This document shows, piece by piece, positions 57,351 through 64,000 of a stretch of 64,000 nt of DNA. Under the pieces are notes generated by a model. It had not been told where the DNA came from, did not search any database, and worked only from the letters and a program-made list of their open reading frames with translations. The DNA lies in assembly GCA_021790335.1 (NCBI GenBank), contig JAJYEE010000003.1, positions 124,001-188,000 on the forward strand, written 5' to 3'. Each line of letters opens with the position of its first letter. Within the stretch, counting starts at the first letter, position 1. The translations under genes and the position numbers were made by a program. This DNA comes from Pseudomonadota bacterium (GTDB taxonomy: Bacteria; Pseudomonadota; Gammaproteobacteria; Acidiferrobacterales; UBA6901).

Positions 57351-58495
57351 CGGCATTCGATGATCTATCTGCGCTTCGCGCCAAGCCGTTTTCAGACGCG
57401 GTAACAAAATTCGAAGATCTCCTTGTGCAGGAAGGGCGTGCATTTCTGATCGGGGCTGGTTGCAGCAAGTGTGCTGGTCTACCGCTAACTGCCGAACTTA
57501 CTGCGCAAGTTCTTGGGAGCGAAACCCTCGATGCCAAGGGCAAGGAAATCCTGACAGCTGTTAAGACGGTGTTTACCGGTGCCGCGGCCGCGAATATTGA
57601 AGACTACCTGAGCGAACTGATCGACTCGCTCGCAATTGCCGACCGCAGAGCTGACCGCGGCGCCACGCAGGGGACCATTGCCCTTGATGGAAAGAAATAT
57701 ACGGCGGCGGATCTGCGAAGCGCAGCCGACCAAATCAAGTTAGCTATTAGAGGGGTCATTGAGAAGAAGCTCACTATAGATACTCATCGCGATTTTGTCG
57801 CCGCATTGCATCGACCCGTGCGAGTTGGAAAATCGATACCGGGTCAGATCATCGATTACCTCGTGCTCAACTACGACACCGCGATTGAGGACGCCTTGGC
57901 GCTGGAACGCGTCTCCTACGCGGATGGAATAGACGGCGGGGTTACTGGCTGGTGGAACCCTGCTACTTTTGATCGTGATGGCTTGGTGGCACGTGTTCTA
58001 AAACTCCACGGTTCAATTGACTGGTGTGAATTTCCGAATGATCCATTGCCGAGAAGGGTTAGTTCGAGCCTTGACGTGCAAAGTGCGACTGACCGTCGAA
58101 TTCTGATTTGGCCGGCGACTACAAAGTACCGTGAAACACAGTTAGACCCTTACGCCCAACTTGCCGACCGTGCGCGGCGAGTCATGAGACCAAGCCGAGG
58201 TTCCCAGCGTGTTCTTGTTATATGTGGCTACTCCTTTGGTGACGCACACATAAACATTGAGATCGACCGTGCACTCCGGGAATCAGAAGGTGACTTAACC
58301 GTTGTTGCGTTTACGCATATGGATATTCCTGACGGAATACTTATGAGATGGAACGACGACAGCGCGGTTCGAGGGCAAGTCTTGATCTTTGCTAACCGAG
58401 GTTTTTTCCACGGTGATGTCGCTGAGAAATCCACCAGAGATCTCCTGTGGTGGAAATTCGAAAATGTAACGCGACTCCTACGGGGTGAGCGATGA
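57347..58495 (+). CDS. SIR2-family NADase-like defence protein
   Basis: 382 residues. SIR2 Rossmann core with GAGCSKCAGLP (residues 36-46), LNYDT (174-178), the catalytic-type His in KLHGSIDW (H221) and GYSFGDAHIN (294-302). The set is complete, so NAD binding and hydrolysis are plausible. SIR2 proteins of prokaryotic defence deplete NAD+ on phage attack. Encoded directly before herA, with ATGA overlaps on both sides, it forms the HerA-SIR2 pair. Base composition is clearly lower in G+C than the hsd genes. Confidence 0.9.
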
Positions 58496-60249
58496 GCACG
58501 GAAAAGAGAAATCCTGGCGACCCAATTGGTAACCTCGCGATTGGAACAATTATCGAGGTTGATGGTTCGCGGATAATTGCGGAGCTAGATCCCAGCATTG
58601 CGGAGCTATCTAGGGTGTATGCTGGGGAGACTTATCCAATTGGCCAGTTCGGATCAATCGTCCGTGTTCATTTTGGCCGACGTTTGATCTATGCGCTCGT
58701 TGGGAGGCTTCGAATGAAAGCCGACTACGAGGCAGAACACGGTGTTGTTTCCAGGCCATCCACAGATGAACGGATAGTGGAAGCAGATCTTTTTGGTGAA
58801 GGCGAATGGACTCTGGATAGTGGCGGGAATCCAAAGCTGGAGTTCGAGCGTGGCGTTGCAACCTATCCGTTGCCGCAACAGACAGTCTATCTCACACCGA
58901 AATCAGAGCTTCGTTTCATCTATGGACACAGAAAGGGCGCCGTTATCCAGCTTGGTGAACATGTCGGATCGGGCGGGGCACCGTGCTATGCCGATCTAAA
59001 TGAATTGCTTGGCAAACACACGGCTGTCTTGGGTTCAACTGGTTCCGGCAAATCGGGCGCAGTTTCCGCCATTATTCATAGCCTTCTTGAGAGAGGAAGC
59101 GTTGCCGAATATCCAGAGTGGAAGCCACAAATTATTATCCTCGATCCGCATAATGAGTACGGCAAGGCATTCAAGGAACATAAGAGGCTCTCGACCGATG
59201 AGGGGAGCCTATCACTACCTTATTGGCTCTTAAATCTCGACGAAACAATTGGCCTCCTGATTGGTAAGACGGAGTACGCTGCAACGTCGCAGTCAAATAT
59301 TGTAAAAAATGCACTTCTGTCTGCTCGCACGAAGGCGGCAACCGATGTTCTCGAACTAGACCCGACGAAGCTAACCGTTGATGCGCCCATTCCATATGTT
59401 CTCGGAGATCCGACCGGTTTAGACGAATTTGGCGAAATTAGCGGCACCAGATACGAAAATGGCCTCGTAGGTGCGATCAACGCACAAAGGCCCACCAATA
59501 AGAACAAGAAGGACCACGAGGATTACAACAAGGTTTTGAGAAAGCTGGATTCACTCATAAAGGATCAGCGACTGTCGTTCATGATGAAACCGTGGGATGG
59601 CACGGTCGATCCGATGCCAAATTTGTTGGCCCAACTACTGGGGGGCGACAGGACCGTAAGAGTGGTCGATCTCTCAGGCGTGCCCGATGAGGTGGCGGGT
59701 ACTGCGAGTGCGGTAATTGCTAGAACCTTGTTTTCTCTGAAAGTTTGGCAGACACCTGCCGAGCGCGAGCTGAGCCCTGTGCTGTTAGTTTGCGAGGAAG
59801 CTCATCGGTATGTTCCGAACAGCGGTGAGGCCCAGTATGAAGCAGCCCAAAGCGCCATACGTCGAATCGCCAAAGAAGGGCGCAAGTACGGCATCGGGTT
59901 GCTGCTTGTTTCTCAGCGGCCCAGCGAAGTCGAGTCAACAGTCTTGTCGCAATGCAATTCATGGATCGTGCTCCGCGTATCTAACGAGTCTGATAGGGAG
60001 CACGTGCGCGGCGTACTTCCGGATTCTATGTCCGGTTTGACTAAGATGTTATCGGGCTTGCGTCGACGTGAAGCCATATTTGTCGGGCAGGCTGCGATGC
60101 TTCCCTCACGGATAATGATTCGGGATCTACAAAATGAGCAGTTGCCAAAATCGAATGACATTGATTTCGATAGGGGATGGCAGAATCCAGGTATTTCCGA
60201 AGAGCAATTGAAGATTCTATCCACTCGATGGCGCTACCAGCAAAGATGA
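58492..60249 (+). CDS. HerA-type hexameric ATPase/DNA translocase
   Basis: 585 residues. N-terminal HAS-barrel (about 1-110), Walker A GSTGSGKS (about 181-188), Walker [14 protein letters not shown] (about 429-441), a QRPSE sensor motif and a C-terminal lid. In HerA-SIR2 systems the ATPase forms a hexamer to which SIR2 attaches, activating it. It ends in an ATGA overlap with hsdR. Codon use and base composition follow the SIR2 gene, showing they arrived together. Confidence 0.93.
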   Translation: MSTEKRNPGDPIGNLAIGTIIEVDGSRIIAELDPSIAELSRVYAGETYPIGQFGSIVRVHFGRRLIYALVGRLRMKADYEAEHGVVSRPSTDERIVEADLFGEGEWTLDSGGNPKLEFERGVATYPLPQQTVYLTPKSELRFIYGHRKGAVIQLGEHVGSGGAPCYADLNELLGKHTAVLGSTGSGKSGAVSAIIHSLLERGSVAEYPEWKPQIIILDPHNEYGKAFKEHKRLSTDEGSLSLPYWLLNLDETIGLLIGKTEYAATSQSNIVKNALLSARTKAATDVLELDPTKLTVDAPIPYVLGDPTGLDEFGEISGTRYENGLVGAINAQRPTNKNKKDHEDYNKVLRKLDSLIKDQRLSFMMKPWDGTVDPMPNLLAQLLGGDRTVRVVDLSGVPDEVAGTASAVIARTLFSLKVWQTPAERELSPVLLVCEEAHRYVPNSGEAQYEAAQSAIRRIAKEGRKYGIGLLLVSQRPSEVESTVLSQCNSWIVLRVSNESDREHVRGVLPDSMSGLTKMLSGLRRREAIFVGQAAMLPSRIMIRDLQNEQLPKSNDIDFDRGWQNPGISEEQLKILSTRWRYQQR

Positions 60250-63200
60250 GTAGTGCGTTCACTGAATCCGTCGTTGAAGACGCCACCCTCGCCTGGCTGG
60301 AGTCCCTCGGCTACGAGGTTCTGCATGGCTCAGATATTGCTGCTGGGGAACCCGCCGCCGAGCGCACCGACCCGAACTACCGGGACGTCATCCTGGAAGG
60401 CCGCTTGCGCCAGGCGCTAACGCACCTCAATCCCGGCCTGCCCGCCGAAGCTCTGGAAGACGCCTACCGCAAGCTCACGCGCACCGATGCGCCGTCGCTT
60501 TTGGAGCGCAACCGCGCCGTACACCAGATGCTCGTAGTTGGGGTCACGGTCGAATACCGCCGTGCGGACGGCTCCCTCGCCGGCGCCCAGGCCAGGGCGA
60601 TCGACTTCGACCGGCCCGATCACAACGACTGGCTCGCCGTGAACCAATTCACTGTGGCCGAAGGCCAGCACACCCGCCGCCCGGATGTCGTGGTGTTCCT
60701 GAACGGTCTGCCCCTGGCGGTGATCGAACTCAAGAATCCGGCCGATGAAAATGCCACCATCTGGACCGCCTGGCAGCAGTTGCAGACCTATCAGGCCCAG
60801 ATTCCGGCCCTCTTCGCCACCAACGCCGTACTCATCGTTTCCGACGGCACCCAGGCCCGCATCGGCGCCCTTGGAGCTGGCAAGGAATGGTTCAAGCCCT
60901 GGCGCACCATCACCGGGGAAAAGGACGCGTCGGCGTCGTTATCCGAACTTCAGGTGGTGCTGGAAGGCGTCCTGGAACCGCGCCGTTTCCTGGATCTCGT
61001 GCGCTTTTTTCTGGTCTTCGAAGAATCAGGCGGAGGGTCTTCCGGCCCCGGCCATCTCGTCAAGAAGCTCGCCGGCTACCATCAGTTCCACGCGGTGCGG
61101 GTTGCCATCGAGGAGACCCTGCGGGCCACCCAAGTCCACGCCGCCCACGTCGCCGAGACCCCCGGCCACTATGGGCCGGGTTCCCAGGCGGGCGGCGACC
61201 CCGGGGACCGGCGGGTCGGGGTGGTGTGGCACACGCAAGGCTCTGGCAAGAGCCTCACCATGGCCTTCTATGCCGGGCGCGTGATCCTGCACCCGGCGAT
61301 GGAAAACCCCACTCTCGTCGTGCTCACCGACCGCAACGATCTCGATGACCAGCTCTTCGGCACCTTCGCCCGCTGCCGGGAACTCTTGCGCCAGGCGCCG
61401 AAGCAGGCCGCCGACCGGGCGGATCTACGCGAGAAACTGAAGGTTGCCTCCGGCGGGGTCATCTTCACGACCCTCCAGAAGTTCTTCCCGGAAAAGCAGG
61501 GCGACCGGCATCCGGTCTTGTCGGAACGGCGCAATATCGTGGTCATCGCCGACGAAGCCCACCGTTCCCAGTACGACTTCATCGACGGCTACGCCCGCCA
61601 CCTGCGCGATGCCCTCCCGCACGCTTCTTTCATCGGCTTTACCGGCACGCCGATCGAGAAGGCGGATGCCAACACGCGTGCGGTGTTCGGGGACTACATC
61701 AGCATCTACGACATCCAGCGCGCCGTGACCGACGGGGCGACGGTGCCGATCTACTATGAAAGCCGGCTCGCGCAGATCGCCCTGAAGGCCTCCGAGCGCC
61801 CGAAGATCGATTCTAGGTTCGAGGAAGTCACCGAAGGCGAGGAGATCGAGCGCAAGGAGCAGCTCAAGACCCAATGGGCACGCCTTGAAGCGGTGGTGGG
61901 CGCGAAGGCCCGCATCACCCTCATCGCCCGGGATCTGGTGGAACACTTCGAGAACCGCCTGAGCGCCCTCGACGGCAAAGCCCTGGTGGTGTGCATGAGC
62001 CGGCGGATCTGTCTCGAACTCTATCATGAGATCGCGAAAATCCGCCCCGCCTGGGTCGGGGAGTCCGACGATCAAGGCGCCATGAAGGTCGTCATGACGG
62101 GCTCGGCCAGCGATCCGCTCGACTGGCAGCCCCATATCCGCAACAAACCCCGCCGGGAAGCGCTCGCCCAGCGCTTTCGCGACCCGGAGGATCCCTTTCA
62201 GATCGCGCTTGTCCGCGACATGTGGCTCACCGGCTTCGATGCCCCGAGCCTGCATACCCTCTATATGGATAAACCCATGCGTGGCCACGGCCTCATGCAG
62301 GCCATCGCCCGCGTCAACCGGGTCTTCAAGGACAAGCCCGGCGGGCTTGTCGTGGATTACCTCGGGCTCGCCGAGGAACTCAAACAGGCCCTGGCCACCT
62401 ACACCGAAAGCGGGGGCCAGGGCAAAACCGCCCTCGACCAGGACGAGGCAGTGGCCGTCCTCGTCAAGCACTACGAGATCTGCCGCAGCCTTTTCCACCA
62501 CTTCGACTGGTCAAGATGGACGAGCGGCACCCCCCAGGAGCGGCTCTCGCTCCTGCCGGCCGCCCAGGAGCATATCCTCTCCCACAAGGACGGCAAGGCA
62601 CGCCTCCTGCGTGCAGTCACCGATTTATCGAAGGCCTTTGCGCTCGCAGTCCCGGCCACCGCCGCCTTGGCCATCCGCGATGACGTCGGCTTCTTCCAGG
62701 CGGTGCGCGCGGTGCTTGCCAAGAACACCCCCGGGGAGTGCAAAACGGACGAGGAACTCGATCACGCCATCCGCCAGATCATCTCGAAGGCCGTCGCCTC
62801 CGAAGGGGTGGTCGATATCTTCGCCGCGGCGGGCTTAAAGAAACCGGATCTCTCCATTCTGTCCGATGAATTCCTTGCCGAAGTCCGTACCATGCCGCAG
62901 CGCCATCTGGCCGTGGAACTCCTGCAGAAGCTCCTCAAAGGCGAGATCAAGACACGCGCCCGCCGCAATGCCGTGCAGGGCCGCTCCTTTGCCGAGCTCC
63001 TCGACCAGGCGATCCGCAAGTACCAGAACCGCGCGATCGAAACCGCCCAGGTGATCGAGGAACTGATCGCGCTTGCCAAGGCGATGCGTGCCGCCCATGC
63101 CCGGGGCGAGCAACTCCACCTCACCGAGGACGAACTCGCTTTCTACGATGCGCTCGAAGTCAATGACAGCGCCGTCAAGGTCCTGGGTGAACCCACCTTG

Positions 63201-63407
63201 GTCAAGATCGCCCGCGAACTCGTCGCCACCGTCCGGAAGAACGTCACCATCGACTGGACCGTGCGCGAGAACATCCGCGCTCAGCTACGCGTCATCGTCA
63301 AACGGATCCTGCGCAAATACGGCTATCCGCCGGACAAACAGGAGAGGGCGACCCAGACCGTGCTGGAGCAGGCGGAGCTGCTTTCTGCGGAATGGGCGAT
63401 CACATGA
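60246..63407 (+). CDS. hsdR: Type I restriction-modification endonuclease/translocase subunit
   Basis: 1053 residues from the ATG overlapping herA. The PD-(D/E)xK nuclease is near the N-terminus (D146 in RRPDVVVF, then VIELKNP with E161 and K163). The SF2 translocase follows: Walker [29 protein letters not shown] and [13 protein letters not shown]. The C-terminal helical domain docks onto HsdM. HsdR cuts unmethylated DNA after translocation. It is strongly GC-rich, like hsdM. Confidence 0.96.
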   Translation: MSSAFTESVVEDATLAWLESLGYEVLHGSDIAAGEPAAERTDPNYRDVILEGRLRQALTHLNPGLPAEALEDAYRKLTRTDAPSLLERNRAVHQMLVVGVTVEYRRADGSLAGAQARAIDFDRPDHNDWLAVNQFTVAEGQHTRRPDVVVFLNGLPLAVIELKNPADENATIWTAWQQLQTYQAQIPALFATNAVLIVSDGTQARIGALGAGKEWFKPWRTITGEKDASASLSELQVVLEGVLEPRRFLDLVRFFLVFEESGGGSSGPGHLVKKLAGYHQFHAVRVAIEETLRATQVHAAHVAETPGHYGPGSQAGGDPGDRRVGVVWHTQGSGKSLTMAFYAGRVILHPAMENPTLVVLTDRNDLDDQLFGTFARCRELLRQAPKQAADRADLREKLKVASGGVIFTTLQKFFPEKQGDRHPVLSERRNIVVIADEAHRSQYDFIDGYARHLRDALPHASFIGFTGTPIEKADANTRAVFGDYISIYDIQRAVTDGATVPIYYESRLAQIALKASERPKIDSRFEEVTEGEEIERKEQLKTQWARLEAVVGAKARITLIARDLVEHFENRLSALDGKALVVCMSRRICLELYHEIAKIRPAWVGESDDQGAMKVVMTGSASDPLDWQPHIRNKPRREALAQRFRDPEDPFQIALVRDMWLTGFDAPSLHTLYMDKPMRGHGLMQAIARVNRVFKDKPGGLVVDYLGLAEELKQALATYTESGGQGKTALDQDEAVAVLVKHYEICRSLFHHFDWSRWTSGTPQERLSLLPAAQEHILSHKDGKARLLRAVTDLSKAFALAVPATAALAIRDDVGFFQAVRAVLAKNTPGECKTDEELDHAIRQIISKAVASEGVVDIFAAAGLKKPDLSILSDEFLAEVRTMPQRHLAVELLQKLLKGEIKTRARRNAVQGRSFAELLDQAIRKYQNRAIETAQVIEELIALAKAMRAAHARGEQLHLTEDELAFYDALEVNDSAVKVLGEPTLVKIARELVATVRKNVTIDWTVRENIRAQLRVIVKRILRKYGYPPDKQERATQTVLEQAELLSAEWAIT

Positions 63408-63468
63408 TTAGCCTGGGGATTGATAGAAATGCGTTTCTGGCATACGAAGGGGCCTCGACTTCGCGCGG

Positions 63469-63684
63469 CTACGCCGTCCGGTCCTCTCCGATAGTGATCG
63501 ATCGCATCTCTGCGAAGTTAGCCGATGGCCTCAAAACGAGACGAAGAAGCTGCGATTCATGCACACCGATCTGCTCTGCGGCAGCGGTTGGACCTACCCT
63601 TGCTGCCAGCGCCAGTGCTTCTGTTTTGTACTCCGCCGAATATTGCCTGCGGGATTGCTTGTCTTGTTTCGTTGCCCTTGCCAT
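63469..63684 (-). pseudogene. Truncated IS3-family transposase OrfA remnant
   Basis: Reading in from 63684, MARATKQDKQSRRQYSAEYK... through ...GVHESQL (first 46 residues) is the helix-turn-helix start of an IS3-type OrfA. Homology then stops near 63545 and the frame runs on with unrelated sequence to 63469. No OrfB, second half or terminal repeat is visible, so it is a fragment. It lies in the 390-base spacer 63408-63797, otherwise without a gene. Confidence 0.8.
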
Positions 63685-63797
63685 GGTTCACCTCTGTCGC
63701 GTAGTTTACTCGCTTAACAGGGTGTCCATCATTGGTGGGAAGGATCAAACCGGGTCGGTCCATCCACTTAAGGCAACAACAATATAGAGAGTGCTTT

Positions 63798-64000
63798 ATG
63801 CATAGGATGCTCATTGTGGTTTTGCTCGGGGCCGCAACCGTTTTCAGCACGAACGCCCAGGCGGCATCTTTCGGTTCCAGCCCCTTTTATGCCGGCGCGA
63901 GCCTCGGACCGTCCGAGGAGACCGGCTATAACAACAACGTTGCGGTGAAGGTCTTCGCCGGCTATAGGATTCTGGCATCCCTCGCAATCGAAGCGGAGGC
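63798..64000 (+). CDS. Outer-membrane beta-barrel protein, 3' truncated by window
   Basis: Open to the right edge; 67 residues visible from the ATG at 63798. A signal peptide ends at NAQA-A; then SSPFYAGASLGPSEETGY and VAVKVFAGYRILASLAIEAE show alternating beta-strand patterns of OmpA-like or opacity-porin proteins. Island cargo or flank is undecided. Confidence 0.7.
   Translation, partial: MHRMLIVVLLGAATVFSTNAQAASFGSSPFYAGASLGPSEETGYNNNVAVKVFAGYRILASLAIEAE

Noticed and set aside
61425-62501. 358-residue minus-strand frame
   Set aside because: Shadow of hsdR in GC-rich sequence.
63392-63787. 131-residue + frame after hsdR
   Set aside because: Antisense to the IS3 OrfA remnant; no domain.

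Overview
The window looks like one contiguous piece of a GC-rich gammaproteobacterial chromosome. The gene order supports this: algZ-algR next to hemC-hemD-hemX-hemY and divergent from argH; cyaY/lptM-lysA-dapF-DUF484-xerC; hslVU; argB-slmA; hemA-prfA-prmC-moeB opposite lolB-ispE-tRNA-Gln-prs-rplY-pth-ychF. These are arrangements known from Pseudomonas-like and sulfur-oxidising or purple-sulfur gammaproteobacteria. I cannot name the genus from sequence alone.

Bases 1-44,375 are core chromosome. 1-13,100 holds a flavin/NAD oxidoreductase cut by the window edge, a CDF metal exporter, the haem genes, the AlgZ/AlgR two-component pair with a thioredoxin-like gene wedged antisense between algR and hemC, a probable small RNA in the algZ-argH gap, argH, a diguanylate cyclase, a MazG-like pyrophosphohydrolase and rlmJ. 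13,300-25,300 holds small conserved genes, purT, two tandem Slp lipoproteins, the lysine/DAP branch with xerC, an S24-like protein and a MarC membrane protein. 25,300-30,600 holds protein quality control (hslVU, and an Hsp20 gene with a textbook heat-shock promoter) and argB-slmA. 30,700-44,375 holds two divergent housekeeping blocks, with a CstA-type transporter between hemA and the lolB operon, ending in two tRNA genes.

At base 44,376, exactly after the CCA end of an elongator tRNA-Met, a genomic island begins and runs past the right edge. It carries a tyrosine integrase, a VirD4/TraD-type coupling ATPase, a MobF relaxase-helicase, a RadC/JAB protein, a 36-residue membrane peptide, a DUF2892 protein, an ECF-like sigma factor and an unknown basic protein. 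No type IV secretion genes are visible, so it reads as a mobilizable rather than self-conjugative element, unless they lie beyond 64,000.

The island cargo is one chain of seven reading frames from 52,558 to 63,407, each overlapping the next by 4-11 bases: hsdM, an AlbA_2/HATPase/winged-helix protein, an orphan copy of the HsdM C-terminal tail, hsdS, a SIR2-family protein, a HerA ATPase and hsdR. It therefore combines a type I restriction-modification system with a HerA-SIR2 defence module spliced between hsdS and hsdR, and a putative DNA-binding regulator spliced between hsdM and hsdS. The duplicated, diverged HsdM tail marks the splice, and an 18-bp perfect palindrome plus a half-site two helical turns away lies just after the regulator gene. 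This composite operon is the most interesting system here. After it come an IS3 transposase remnant and the start of an outer-membrane beta-barrel gene.
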